Origin: Protea cynaroides
Lineage: Eukaryota; Streptophyta; Magnoliopsida; Proteales; Proteaceae
Length of the DNA: 64,000 nt
Assembly (NCBI GenBank): GCA_028583415.1
Contig: CM053266.1
Coordinates: 78,193,237-78,257,236, forward strand
Direction: 5' to 3'
Under the pieces are notes generated by a model. It was not told the origin of the DNA. It saw nothing but the letters and a program-made list of their open reading frames with translations, and made no database searches. Below, one piece after another: positions 1 to 11,995 of the stretch. Position numbers and translations under genes: made by a program. Position 1 is the first letter of the stretch, and each line of letters begins with the position of its first letter.

Positions 1-2238
1 ATCACACATACATTCCACAGTAATAATCAGAGGTAATAAACAAATAAGCAGAATTCTTACAGATAATGAACTGAGAGTCTAACAGTAATAAATAAGTATT
101 TAATATAATTATCCCCAAACCACAAGACATAAAAATAAATAATCAATTACATATCTGATGTTTAAATTATAACTAAACATAAGCAAAAACACATTGGTTG
201 CACTCGCATGATGAATCATGCACATCTTCTTCAGCTTTTACGTCCATCGCAGCAATGTGTCCATCACACGTCAGCACATTCATATATTCTTCAATAGTAG
301 GACATGCATCATTAATTAAAATATTTGACATCGAAAAGGCGAGCATACATCACGGCTCAGTGAGCAAACAAAACAGTGCAACAAACATATGCATGCATTC
401 AATTCATATCTTTGGTCTGGTTTTTAAGTTTGCAATGCGCTATAGAAAGGTTTGGTAGCCCCTGAACCTCTATACACTTGTGTGTGAATCAGCCCAATGG
501 ATCAAACACCATTGTCGTCCCACATGCACCCACTATGGAATAGAAATAGAGCTAAAGTGTCTGGATCAAACACCGCCAATACTTCCCCAGATGCCCTACT
601 CATACCACCATGTAAGCCCCTGCTAGCGAGGGCTTGCAAACTGGGCTCGCAACTAACCAATCCTAATGCCATACAGTGTATCAATGGCCTTACCTCAACA
701 TCCCTCAATACATCCATAGAGATAGAGCTAAGGCCCCCCGGTAGAGTCGAAGACTACACGGTCCGAGACCACCTCCCCTGATGCCCTACAATGTAATAGT
801 TCTACTAAGATAATGGCGATACGACGATGTCAGTGGGCAAGACTTGAGTAGAGATGGAGCTAGAGTCTGGTGACGAGGTCAGAGACCACCATGCCACGTC
901 TTCCCCCTGATGTTCTACTCACATCCAACACACCAACCACACACATATAATCACATGCCTATTCCTAGCATCATCATCATCATCATGTTATAACTAAACA
1001 GAATTAAATATGCATGAGCAGTAATAGCAAGAATATTGGATGACATGTGAGATGCACATTACAAGCATACACGCATAGAATCAATCATGGTATTGGACTC
1101 AATAAAAGTAAACAATTTGTTATTAACCAATTAGTTTAGGTCTTGTTCCCTCACCTGTTAGCAAATCTCGATCTCCTTCCAAGCCTTGAAATTCTCTTTC
1201 AATCAATCGAACAACCTAAAAGTTATATGAATTTAAGTTAGGGTTCATATGTAACATGTTACAGTAGTCAAAAATCAAAATAGAGCACTGATAGGTGTTT
1301 GATTGGTCCTATGGTCTCATACTGTATCGACCTTACTGCCTACGATCGATACCCTACGGTGGCATATGGTGCGACCATAGCTACGACCATATGATTCTTG
1401 AATCTTTTCGAATGCCTATGGTCGATCCCCTGGTCATGCTAGTCATGCTATGGTCGACCATAGCTATGACCTTGAGATTTCTGGTCACAGACTGCATGCA
1501 ATTTGAGTTCTTCTTGGGTCAATTCCTCTTTTCTTCAATTGGGTTTGTCCTAAGGTCATCCTATGACCATCATTAGCAATTTCTTATCAACCCTAACCAT
1601 CAAACTCATCCCCCATGGTTATCCTTGAAAATTACTCAAGGAATCACATGGATCATGATAAGTTGACATCCCCAATCCTCCATAGAATCCTTAGTCCATA
1701 GAATTAACATCTTTAGAGATTAGGTTCATACCTTTGCCTATGATAGAGAGCCAATCTCTTCTCAGGAAATCCTCTCCTTAGCCTTTTCTTCTTCTCCTTC
1801 TCTTCCTTCTCTTTCTCTAGGGTTTACTAATGTTCTACAAGAGTAAAAAAAGGCTGAGGGACATCCTTTATATAAAGGAAAACTCTCCATATAGAGTTAT
1901 CTTTCAATTGGGAAAGCAATCCCTTAGTTTAGGAAAGTTTCCAAAACTCAGAGTCTGATCTGGGGTCTCACGGTCAATGGCTACGGTGCCAGGACCCGTC
2001 GATCGTATGGTCAAAATCATCGACCGGGGGGTTCATGGTCTAAGATTTTTGTTTCCTTCCTTATGGTCGACCATACCTACCTAGGTATTCGATCATAGGT
2101 ATGTTTTCAGTGTTTTTAACTCAATTCTCATACCTGATTTGTGATCCATCTTCAAACGATCGGTCCACTTGGTCCTAAAATGATGGAAGGACCTGGCACA
2201 ACACGGTTAGACCGGGTTAGTGGAATGCGGGTCTTACA
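1..2238 (-). mobile_element. chromovirus-type LTR, subfamily B (copy B1), cut by window start
   Basis: The sequence aligns by eye along its length with the complete solo LTR at 48843-51182; base 1 corresponds to about base 100 of that copy. It ends GGGTCTTACA, the shared right terminus. The element sense is minus. In that sense it holds a TATA-like box (1866-1877), a purine-rich leader, a donor-like GGTATG near 1730 and a second donor-like GGTGAGG near 1155. Motif clusters built on TATGGTCGACCATA occupy about 1305-1500 and 1965-2105. The open frames inside it are not conserved in sister copies and are not called as genes. The left terminus and left TSD lie outside the window. Confidence 0.85.
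1866..1877 (-). promoter_or_regulatory. TATA-like box of LTR copy B1
   Basis: TTTATATAAAGG reads as a TATA box on the minus strand. It lies upstream, in the element sense, of a GA-rich leader (about 1755-1850). The same order occurs in other LTRs here: 50791-50800 (solo B), 17989-17996 (solo B in Copia), 38803-38811 and 48523-48530 (Tekay-like LTRs), and 28850-28857 (solo A). Confidence 0.55.
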
Positions 2239-3457
2239 CACACTATAAACATACCAGCATAGAATCAATCATAGCATTGGACTCAATAAGTAAAACAACT
2301 TGTTATTAGCCAATTAGTTTAGGTCTTGTTTCCTCACCTTTGATTGATGTTTGTTCCTCTTCCAAGCTTTGGAAGTCACTTTGAATATATTAGGAACCTA
2401 AACAATTAATGTATTTAAGTTAGGATTCAAGTTTATCAAGTTACTGTAGTCAAAAACCTTATTTGGTCTCAAAATATACTTGTTGTTATCCTATGGTCGA
2501 TCCTATGGTCAATGCTATGGTTGCAATATATACCACCGTAGGACATACAGTCGATACCCTTTGGTCGCATTACATGCGACCGTACCTGCGACCGTATGTT
2601 TCTTGAATTCTTTCTGAATGGTTGTAGTCGATACTTTTCTCATCCTATGGTCGACCATAGCTGCGACCATACATAGTCAAGTTAATTTTTACTTCTCATA
2701 TGAGTTTTTCCTCATGGATCATCAATGGGATTCACCCTAAGATCATTCTATGGTCTTTGATCACAATTTATCCTTATCAATTATCCCTGACCTATTCTCT
2801 CATGGTTTTGCTTAGAAATTCTGAAATCATTACATTAGATTCAACACCTCAACTTGATGAAAAGGAACCTATCCTATCTGATCTAGCTTTACAAAGACAG
2901 ATTCATACCTTAAGTTTGATGTAGGAATATAATTCTCCTCTGCAAAATTCTTCTCCAAGTTTTCCTCTCCTTCTCTTCCTCTCTCTCTCTTTCTCTCTTA
3001 GGTTTGAAGTTTCAATTTGGGTTCTAAAAGAGTGAGAGAAGCTAAGGAACGTCCCTTATATAGAAAAAAAAACCTCCATATAGAGTCCTCTTTTAATTAG
3101 GAAAGAGTCCTCCTCAAATTAGGAAAGTTTCCTAAATACAGAGTCAGTTTTGGATTCGTACGCTCGATCATACGGTCGCATAAACCGTCGACCATACCAC
3201 TAAAACATGCGACCATAGGTGCGATCATAGCCCTCAAAACTGCCACCATAGGCCCAAAATTTATTGGTTTTTAATTTTTGACTGGTTGCTTCCACACAAA
3301 CTTAAACAGTCAACCACAACAACTAAATTTGACTTGTGGCCTACCTCATCTTGTGGTTTCTTCATACAATTGGTTTACTTGAGCCAATTATGATAGGAAG
3401 ATCGATCACAATACGAGAAATTAAGGTTAGACTGGTTTGTGGCGTGTAGGACTTACA
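2239..3457 (-). mobile_element. 5'-truncated second subfamily B LTR (copy B2)
   Basis: Starting right after the TTACA end of B1, the sequence re-enters the same LTR about 1.05 kb in: the stretch ending 'AATTAGTTTAGGTCTTG' near 2325 repeats the one near 1146. It then runs to a normal right end (ACTTACA, 3457). B1 has TTACA at its end and the skipped LTR part has TTACA at the resuming point, so the junction is probably a short-homology deletion or recombination. It keeps a TATA-like box (about 3057-3066), GGTATG and GGTGAGG donor-like sites, and clusters near 2475-2680 and 3150-3255. The next bases (TGGGT, 3458-3462) would be the right TSD. Confidence 0.8.
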
Positions 3458-4294
3458 TGGGTTGTACGCACTTTAGCCTTCTTTAGTCTTTTTTAGGATA
3501 TCCACGTCTATCCATAATCCACCCAACAACGAACTACGTTGTACCTGATTTTTAGGACCTCTGAAATACGTAGACAACTTGGAGGACCTCTCCAAGTATG
3601 GTACCACATCTTAGTATCCTTAGGTCCTCCACATCCATACCCATATCCATATCATATCAATATTCACTTCGATCCACTTAGGCTATCTCTAGATTCAATC
3701 TCAATCATCATCAAGCATAAACTTCAACTTGAACAATTAAATCTAATGAAGCTTAAGCATAAACTAAATCCATAAACCTTAATCACATTCTGTTCGAACT
3801 ACGTTATGGACTTGATTTCTAGGATTAGAATACGTAGGCAATTTGATATGTCTTAAACATCTCAGATTCAATCCATCACCGAACCATCTTCGATTCGGTT
3901 CACTGTATATTACTTTGCTTGTTTATTTATTTTGAGAATATGTTTGACTAAACCCTATGTTATAAGAACTTAGCAACTTGGCATAGGATCCCCCATGAGC
4001 CCTAGTCATCATCCATTGATCATGAACAGTCAAAACCATAGAGTCTAAGGAAAGTAGAATCACATAGGAGGCCAATTTTTGAATCGAACAACTTTGGGTG
4101 CCTAACACCCTCCCAAACTGTTCCTTGAACGCATAGCCGTTCTCTAATAGGTCAAAGCCAATATATTGGGTCCAATGAGTCAATAGAAGTCTTTTCTTAT
4201 GATAAGACTATATTTTTAGGTCCTAGACCTTAATCTAGGTGGTGACTCCAAATCATTTACCGTCTGATGGGTGGATATATATTTTGTCCTCACA
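3458..4294 (+). mobile_element. Tat-1 5' LTR, 3' portion only
   Basis: This is the downstream end of a long Tat/Ogre-like LTR. It matches the ends of the LTRs at 25213-28514 and 52478-59718. Two copies of a module of about 55 bp (GAACTACGT...TACGTAGGCAA) lie at about 3531-3585 and 3795-3848. The final CCTCACA is followed by one base and a primer-binding site. The upstream part of this LTR is interrupted by the subfamily B LTRs and lies beyond the window. Confidence 0.75.
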
Positions 4295-4295
4295 T

Positions 4296-4313
4296 TGGCG
4301 ACTCCGCTAGGGA
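4296..4313 (+). other. Tat-1 primer-binding site
   Basis: TGGCGACTCCGCTAGGGA lies one base after the LTR end. This is the type of primer-binding site, reported as tRNA-Arg, found in plant Tat/Ogre elements. The Tat-2 counterpart at 28516-28533 differs only by C-to-T and G-to-A changes. Confidence 0.75.
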
Positions 4314-5491
4314 TTATCTCGGTTCTGACTCCAGATTTACTTTCTTACATTGATTGATTGACATTGGAAGCTAGATCTAGGGCTACTATTATTTATGTTT
4401 GTATATATTATTTTGGGGGGTATGGGTTCAGTCACACATCGTGCCGTTAGTCGACCCGGGTCCTCATGCAGATGGGATCCCCCGCTAGATAAAAAGCATA
4501 ATCTTGACATATACCTTGTAAAAGTCTTTACCGATGAGAGCCTCTGATGATTGTTTCTTGGATCCACCCGGGAAGGCATCATACTACTCTAGGTCTTGAC
4601 CTTTTACAAAATGGCATATCAAAAGGAATCGAGGGGCCCATGATTCATCGTGTAGACGAGATAGGCCACTCCTCGTCAAGGTAGCCTTGTCGGTCCTAAC
4701 CCAGTTTGAGCCACATGTTTGTTATTTTTAGTTCATCCCTAACCAACATGGTAAAATCCGTTTAAACACCACATTCATGCCAGTGACGTTGAAGTTCTAT
4801 CCGTTTTTACTCTCGATTGGTTGACATGTTAGAATCCACACGATGAGCATCTTCAACTCTCACTTAATGGGAACAGGAGAAATATATAAACCAATCCCAC
4901 GTCATAGTGGATGGCCACTGTACACTCTCTATCAATGAGCACAAAGTATTGGATCCATCATTGTTAGCGCATCAGCTTCAAAAATGAGTAGAAATTCCCT
5001 ATCACGGCATAGGTGTTATGATTGAGCTGTTATTTACCGGTTTGTTCAATCATGAACACTTTTTCTAACTATCCCGTATGAAAGCTAGGAATAAGTATAT
5101 CAGTTTCAATCTCTTTGAATTTGACGAACTAAGTGGTTGGACCTTGTTGCCTAATGAACCCTTTGGGTCATGAAGCCCTAGACTAATCACGGGGTCAGTC
5201 GAAACAACCAAATTGATCCGGATAATGCTTGTTTAACGGGTTTCATAAGGGAGCTAACATTTATTTGGTCAAGTCAGCTTTGTTCGTGCATGTAACTTCT
5301 TATTCCGTTTTCCCACCATCTCAAAGTCTTAATCCTTGTCAGTTTTGGTTTTTTTCTGGTATATAGTTCAGGAGTCAGCCTAAACCGTAACCATTTCTAC
5401 CTCGTGGATAAGAGATCCCCTCACTGGGAGGTTGTCTAGTGTGTCCATAACTGAACCAGTTAGTCCTACCTCAACCACATCAACTGAACCA
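4314..5491 (+). other. Tat-1 untranslated leader
   Basis: No coding domain is visible between the primer-binding site and the gag remnant. The segment matches 30897-31900 of Tat-2; both share TGATTGATTGACATTGG and the stretch before GGGAGGTTGTCTAG. The short open frames here are not shared between the two copies. Confidence 0.65.
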
Positions 5492-6333
5492 ATGGCTGAC
5501 GGATCAAACCAAGTTCCAAGCACTACAGAGGCCAGAATTGAGAGGATAGTAAATATCATAGAGACGATGGTTATCATGATTTAGAGCCTATAGATGCAAC
5601 TGCAATCCCAATCATCAACCATCGAGGGAATAAATGTGGCACCCATACAAGGATTGAGTAGCCCTAAGCAAGCTGTGCCACAAATCCCCTCAGATCCCAC
5701 CTTAGAAGACATAGATGAGGTTATGTATCAAAAACCATTGGTCATCCTGAGAGCCCCCGTGATCCAAAGGCCAAGAGAGGAGGCTGATCCTCACGGAGAT
5801 AGATTGAACCGATCAGAGAAATTACTGAGAGCTATGAAGGCATGGGATGATCAGATAATCCATCAAGGAGCATTCCCCTGTAATGAATTAATAAATCGAT
5901 CAGTGGAACAACTTGCCAACATTAATGCTCGTCCATTAATCTCAAAGAATCCGAGCAACACCCCTACCTCACAAAGGTTGGGAACAAAAGGCAATTCACG
6001 GAATTGGATATGACCAGAAATAAATTTCTAAAAGTATTGGTATAGGCCAAAAAGCTGAAGGTACTTACACCTCATCCACTGCCGTATCCTCTCCCATTGA
6101 AATTTTGAATGGATTTATTCTGCAAGTATCACAATCAATATGGTTACCACACTAAAAATTGTGAGGCTCTGAGGCATGCTATACAAGATCTGGTAGATGT
6201 GGAAAAAATTAAGCTCCAACCAAGGCAAGCATCTGTGGCAAACAACCCCCTTCCCCATCACATTGTTAACTTTATCAAATGGAGGAGAAGTGTGTTCAAA
6301 CAAAAGTGTTTAGATAGAATCAGTCCCAGCTAA
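5492..6333 (+). pseudogene. gag: Tat-1 gag remnant, internally deleted
   Basis: Gag is the capsid/nucleocapsid precursor. An ATG at 5492 opens a frame that passes two stops and continues as the frame at 5594-6013. That frame shares its first 80 or so residues with Tat-2 gag (both have the MYQK...PLVI...AP block). After about residue 95 the match ends, and the core gag domain seen in Tat-2 (LTGGALKW) is missing, so a deletion has removed it. A shifted frame at 6109-6333 holds the zinc-knuckle-like CKYHNQYGYHTKNC followed by ALRHAIQDL, typical of Tat gag. It is frameshifted and cannot encode an intact protein. Confidence 0.7.
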
Positions 6334-7161
6334 GAGTAAAGGAAGCGTCACATATGGTAATGAAGGGAATATGGTCTTAATCCAAGAAGTGGGGTATGAG
6401 CAGGGGGGTAAACATTCTAGAAATCTCACAGAACACGATGGTAATTAAACAGAATGATAAAGGGATAGAAAGAAGTCCGCCACAAGATATCAGTCTCGAA
6501 GGATTCCATATTAGCAACATCATGGCAACTATAGAACCAAATCCCCTAGATTTACGCTGGGCTATGTTCCTGCTGACCGAGATCTGAAACTGATAAAGGA
6601 GAAACAGAGAAGAAACGATGATGCATTCAGGAGGCTCGAGAGGAGAAAATATAGGAGTAGCGGTAGGAGTCCAATAAAGGTAGCAGACAGGAGTCATAGA
6701 AGAGGGCAACCACAAAGGACAGATGAGCTAGTCTATCAAGCAAAATTTGGAGGTATATATGAGGATGAGAAGATCAACCCATACTTCAAGACTCTCAATG
6801 GATACTTTGTCAAAGAAGGAGAGGACATTACATTCTGCGGATTCCCTAAACCATGGATAGATAGAAACCTCCACAGATAAGTACCTAGTTTTGAAATATT
6901 CTTTGAGTGCACAATTGACTGGATAGAGCTGGAAGAGATCAAGAGTCAGTGGCAGAGCGAAGAGCAAAAATTAGAGGCAGAGACAATCGACATTGGCAAT
7001 CTGTTCGACGAGGACTAAGTTTTGATGCTCACTGGAGAATACCAAGATAGAGATCCTGATACATAACCACTCATCCTCCCCATCAATGGAATGATCCCAA
7101 ACTATAGTTGTCTAGATACCTTTGTCTACCCGAAAGGGTTGTCATGTAATCAGTATGGTAT
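6334..7161 (+). pseudogene. Tat-1 gag-pol spacer with protease deleted
   Basis: The left part matches Tat-2 near 33460-33510. From about 6450 it matches Tat-2 from about 34520 on (both share ACATCAGTCTC/ATATCAGTCTC and a 'TTAGCAACATC' block). About 1 kb, including the protease, is therefore absent here. The rest (6590-7015) reads as a charged RRLERRKYRSS...KTLNGYF segment that is also present in Tat-2 at 34750-35000. Several stops interrupt it. I cannot name a function for the charged segment beyond its place between protease and RT. Confidence 0.55.
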
Positions 7162-8950
7162 GGCCATGTCTGGGCCCAAAGTCTATAAGTAATTAGGTAG
7201 GTTTGAGTCTTTTGATAGCATTGAGTTTGTTCCATTAGGAACCTCCTCTTTTGTACCTCTATTTATAAGCATTAATAAAGAAAGTTTTTCCAATTATACC
7301 GCGTCTACTTCTTCCAATTCCTCTTCTTTTAACTCTAACTTTGATAATGATGAGAATGATGAACCACCTCTTAAAATCTTACAATCCATCAAAGCCTTGG
7401 AAGAGAAGAAAGCCCAATCTGTTGGCGAGGACTTCAAGACGATCAATCTTGGCACAGAAGAGCAGCCACAAGAGATCAAGATTGACATGACCTTGACAGA
7501 AGAAGATACTAACCAGTTGACGAAGTTATTGAAGGAATTCCAAGAGCTGTTCGCATGGTCTTATGAAGATAAGCTGGGCATAGATCCAGAAGTGGTACAG
7601 CACAAGATACCTCAAATTCCCAATGCATAGCCACACAAGCAAAATTTGAGACGGCTAAGGTTTGAATGAACTTTAAAAGTTAAAGAGGATATAATGAAAC
7701 AGTTTGACGCTGGGTTCTTAGAAGTCTCAATGGACCTAGAATGGCTAGCTAATGTGGTTATAGTACCTAAGAAGGATGGAAGGCTAAGAATATGTGTGAA
7801 TTATAGGAATATAAATAAGGCTAGCCCCAAGGATGATTTTCCATTGCCAAAGATAGACATCCTAGTTGATAACAGAGCCAATCATGCACTTCTGTCTTTC
7901 ATGGATGGATTCTTAGGGTATAACCAGATCAAGATGGCACCGAAAGACAAAGAGAAGACTGTCTTTACAATAGACTAGGGTACCTATTATTACACGGTAA
8001 TGCCATTTGGACTAAAAAATGCAGGAGCAACCTATCAGAGGATGGCCACAATAGTATTGCATGATTTGATTCACAAGGAAGTTGAAGTATATGTGGACGA
8101 TATTATTGTAAAATCACTTACTAGAGAGGACCATATTACAGCTCTGAGGAAATTCTTTGAGAGGATCAAGAAATACAATCTTAGGCTTAACCCTTAGAAG
8201 TGTGCATTTGGAGTAACAGTAAGAAAAATGCTAGGCTTCATGGTTAGTCAAAGGGGGATTGAAATAGACCCAGCCAAGATTAAAGCCATATCAGAGATGC
8301 CACCTCCCAAAACAAAGAAAAAGATAAGAAGTATTCTAAGAAGGCTCCAGTATATCAATCGATTTATCGCACACCTCACGGCAACATGCGATCCGATCTT
8401 CAAGTTATTAAGGAATAATCAACCCAAAGAGTGGAACCCTCAGTGTCAGTTGGCTTTTGACAAGATCAAGACTTACCTATCAAATCCACCAGTATTGGCT
8501 CCACCAGTTCCTAGAAGGCCATTGCTCTTTTACTTATCAGTGTTAGAAGATTCCATGGGATCAATGATAGCCCAACACGATGACGATGGATGTACAGAAA
8601 AAGTAACATATTACTTAAGCAAGAAATTTACAGGCTACGAGTTAAACTATACACCCTTGGAGAAGACATGTGCAGTTCTAGTCTGGGTAACCAAAAGGTT
8701 GAAATACTACATGCTATCGTACCCTGTCATATTCATTTCAAGGATGGACCCATTGAAGTACCTATTTGAGAAGCCAATATTGACTGGAAGATTGGCTCGA
8801 TGGCTACTATTGTTGTCTGAGTTTGATATCACATATGTTACATAAAAAACCATTAAGGGGAGTGCAATTGTAGAGCATTTTTCCACTCACCCAGTCAAAG
8901 ATAATCTCAGAAACATGGAAGCTGTATTTCTAGATGAAGAACATATGGCC
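7162..8950 (+). pseudogene. pol: Tat-1 pol: reverse transcriptase and first RNase H
   Basis: RT copies element RNA into cDNA, and RNase H removes the template. One frame runs throughout, starting MAMSGPK and passing FAWSYED before the RT core (about 7694-8600). The core shows VPKKDGRLR, MPFGLKNAGATYQRM and the catalytic YVDD at 8090-8101. A Gypsy-type RNase H follows (about 8500-8900: YLSKKF, NYTPLEKTC). In-frame stops lie at 7628, 7667, 7976, 8195 and 8843. Tat-3 has a sense codon at each: AAG, TGG, TGG, CAG and CAG. Four of the five are therefore C-to-T or G-to-A changes. There is no frameshift in this stretch, so the loss of function looks fairly recent. Confidence 0.85.
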
Positions 8951-9500
8951 TAAGAGGAAAAGAAAGAAGATACATGGATGATGTTCTTTGACGGAGCCAC
9001 TAACCATAGGGGGTGCGGAGCTGGGGTATTACTTATAGATCCAGAAGGGGAATTCATACCATTCTCACTTTTATTAGAGTTCGAGTGTACAAACAATACT
9101 ACAGAATATGAAGCTTGCATCATGGGGCTCAAAGCTGTACTTGCAATAGGCATCAAGAAGTTGAAAGTGTATGGGGATTCATCCATCGTCATCTACTAAG
9201 TCAAAAGGAATTGGAAAACCAAGGATGAAAATTGGTACCTTGTCCGTAGCATGTAATTAGTCTGGCTCAGAGCTTCACGGAGATAGAGTTCAACTATTCC
9301 CCAAGGGACACAAACAAATACGCCGAAGCATTGTCCACCTTGGCTTCAATGATCAGTGGTGATCCTGTCGAACGCATATGACCCTTGATGATAGAAAGAA
9401 GAGTATGCAGAAGTTGATGCATTGACAGTTAATGGAAGACCTTGGTTTGCATCCATAGTGGACTTCATTAAAGAAGGCAAATACCCTGTAGACGCTACAA
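8951..9500 (+). pseudogene. Tat-1 additional (second) RNase H
   Basis: A second, different RNase H follows in the same frame: WMMFFDGATNHRGCGAGV near 8975, then the ECTNNTTEYEACIMGL block with its catalytic Glu, then KVYGDSS. A duplicated, archaeal-type RNase H downstream of the Gypsy RNase H is an established mark of the Tat lineage and is my main basis for that assignment. Stops occur at 8951 (TAA; Tat-3 has AAA) and 9197 (TAA; Tat-3 has CAA). The frame is lost after about 9240. Confidence 0.75.
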
Positions 9501-10671
9501 CAGGAGAGAAGAAGACACTGAGATGATATGCTTAACAGTTTATACTCTACAAAGATATCTTATACAAGAGATCATACGATGGGGTACAACTGGTCTGTGT
9601 AGATGAAGAGCAAGCACAAACCCTTATTAAATAGATACATCAAGGAGTCTATGTACCGCACATGAGTGCTAGGATGCTTGCAAAGAAAATTCTGAGAATG
9701 GGGTACTATTGGAACACAATGGAAACAGATTGTGCGAAGTTCGTGAAGAAGTATCACAAATGCTAGGTCTTCTCCAACCTAATACATGTACCACCTACAG
9801 AATTGCACACTCTCAGTTCACCTTGGCCATTCTCAACTTGGAGTATAGATGTGATCAAAAAGATTCACCCAAAAGCATCAAATGGATACGAATTCATCTT
9901 AGTAGCCATTAACTATTTTACCAAGTGGATAAAAGCTTAGTCATATGCTAAACTCATGGAAAATAAGGTAGCCAAATTTCTCCAAGAGCATATCATCTGT
10001 CGGCATGGGATGCAAGAGCATATCAACACTTTAGAGGAAAGGTACAAGAGCTGTGTGAGAAGTTTAACATCCAAAGGCATCGTTCCTCTCCTTATCGTCC
10101 ATAGAAAAATGGAGCAGTAGAGACCGCCAATAAGAATGTCAAGGTCATCCTCCAAAAAATGGTAGAAACTCATGGTGACTGGGCAGACAGGCTACTATAT
10201 GCATTATGGGCATATAGGACTTCTATAAGGACATCTACTGGAGCAACGTCTTACTCTTTAGTATATGATATGGAAGCAGTACTCCTAGTAGAAATGGAAG
10301 TGCCATCACTGAGAATCCTAATGGAGTCCAAAATCCCTAAAGTTGAATGTCTTTGATCCCGTTATGAAGAGTTGAACATCATTGATGAAAAGAGAATGAA
10401 AGCGGCTGACAATGCAAAGAAGTACCAATAAAGAATGGCCACCACTTTTAATAAGAAGGTCTGTATTTGTCACTTGGCAGTGGGAGATCAAGTACTGAAG
10501 GATCAAAGAGCACCTATCCATGATGCCAGGGGTAAATTCCATCCAAACTGGAGTGAACCATTCATAGTGAAAGAAATCCTACCTGGAAAGGTAGTTCAGT
10601 TGATAGATCTGGATGGTAAAGAGTTAAAGTACCTGACTAACCTTGATCAGGTGAAACAATATCATGTCTAG
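9501..10671 (+). pseudogene. Tat-1 integrase
   Basis: Integrase inserts the cDNA into the chromosome. The zinc-binding part is seen as HQGVYVPH...CAKFVKKYHKC (about 9635-9765). The core begins near 9840 with SIDVIKKIHPKAS and a YFTKW block. The segment around the second catalytic Asp is lost (about 10015-10130), where Tat-3 keeps extra sequence. The C-terminal part is open at 10159-10356 and 10435-10671 (WAYRTSIRTSTGA, FHPNWSEPF, DQVKQYHV-stop). Stops and shifts break it into at least four pieces. Confidence 0.75.
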
Positions 10672-11401
10672 CCTCTGCACTCTTCCAAAAAAAAAAAGGA
10701 GAATGTAGTTGGTTTTTCATTTACGAAAGCCGACAATAAAGCGACATTTGGAGGACTTTACAATAGATTGGGTTGGATTCTCCAAAGAGGCTACTATTAT
10801 CCCGCCACTCAGGAATGGTTTCATCATCTCGTCATAATTAAAGGAAAAACACATGTTTTTTGGCTAAGCTTTTTCATCTATTCATCTATCCAACGGATTT
10901 CCCAAGAGTCGCATATCGAGCCCATCTTTCACATCTTTTGATATCGATCCTAGTGGGCATGTCAATCTAAAAATAATGATAATGATAAATCTGACTGGAA
11001 CTCTTATCTGTCGTTCATTACATTCAACGGCATCCAAAGATTCCAAAGAGTCCTTCATTCTCAAGCCCATAAAATGGTATCTCTTCGCAGGGATCGACCA
11101 TTCTACATAAACAACCAAAAGATCCTCCTGATGGGAAACCCATCTGGATAGCTTCTTGTCAGCCGAGTTTGGCCTACGTCCTCGCTCACCTATCTTTTGA
11201 GTTAGAAACTTAGGCCTAGACAAGGTCATGCATATGCACATATTTCATACACAACTCACTAGGATTTTCAATGTGTCTAACAATTACAGTGTAAGAAAGT
11301 TCTAATGATTTCCCTACTAATTCTATTGTAGGTCGGGATTTTCTATAGGTTGACTTTGGTGAGCACTCTAGAGCTTTTACTTGTCAAACAACAAGGTGAG
11401 G
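10672..11401 (+). other. Tat-1 post-pol noncoding region with A-rich tract
   Basis: An A-rich run (10688-10700) follows the integrase stop. The segment after it is shared with Tat-2 (about 35335-36060) and Tat-3 (63260-64000), with blocks such as CTATCCAACGGAT and CATATCGAGCCCATC. The conserved blocks do not form a shared reading frame, so I treat it as untranslated. Confidence 0.6.
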
Positions 11402-11945
11402 ATGGATAAAGAGTTGAAAAATTGGAGTTGGCGTATGGAATTCACTAAAAATCATTCATTCTTAGAGAAGAATTACTTGGACATCCTCCTCCAATGATGA
11501 AAGTAAAATTGTGCCCAGGTTTACTAAAAGCAGCTATTCAGTGTTGGGATCCAATAGCTCATGTATTCAGGTTTGGTGAAGCCGAATTGTGCCCTACTAT
11601 CGAAGAATTCAGAGCATGCCTCCTTTATCCACCAAAAAGAAAGACGTTAGACCATCCCTTAAGAGAGATTATAAGAAGAGAGTAAGAGACTTCTTTGGCT
11701 GGAATGAAAAAGAAGCAAGATTGTTCATTCAAGACCAAAGATTAAAATTGCAACCCATGATAGATACCTATGCATGGAAGGAACCTAAAGGTGATGAGCA
11801 AAAACATAGAGGAGACGAGTCTATCTATATTGCATCATTGCTCGAATATTACTGCAGAGTCAAGAAGCTATATGATCTCCTCTTATTGTTGATCTCATCG
11901 GACATGCAGAGTGTCAAGGAGACATCATACCTGCTGTGTCAGTAG
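11402..11945 (+). pseudogene. downstream Tat ORF, DUF7745-like, frameshifted
   Basis: An ATG at 11402 starts MDKELKNWSW..., which stops near 11492. A second frame (11494-11685) reads CPGLLKAAIQCWDP...VFRFGEAELCPTIEEF, and a third (11589-11945) continues with RVRDFFGW... and a YIASLLEYYCRVKKLYDLLL block. 'HVFRFG..ELCPT.EEF' resembles the DUF7745-type proteins that accompany many plant Tat-like elements. The name is from memory of the pattern and is not verified; the function of that family is unknown. Two frameshifts break it. The unit ends abruptly shortly after, where the truncated LTR C begins. Confidence 0.55.
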
Positions 11946-11995
11946 AGACTCTAAGGGGACTAGATCTTACGCATTCACATAATCAGCAACAGTGT

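Noticed and set aside
1295..1576. 93-codon open frame near the window start
   Set aside because: It lies over the motif cluster of LTR B1 and is broken in B2 and in the solo LTR B.
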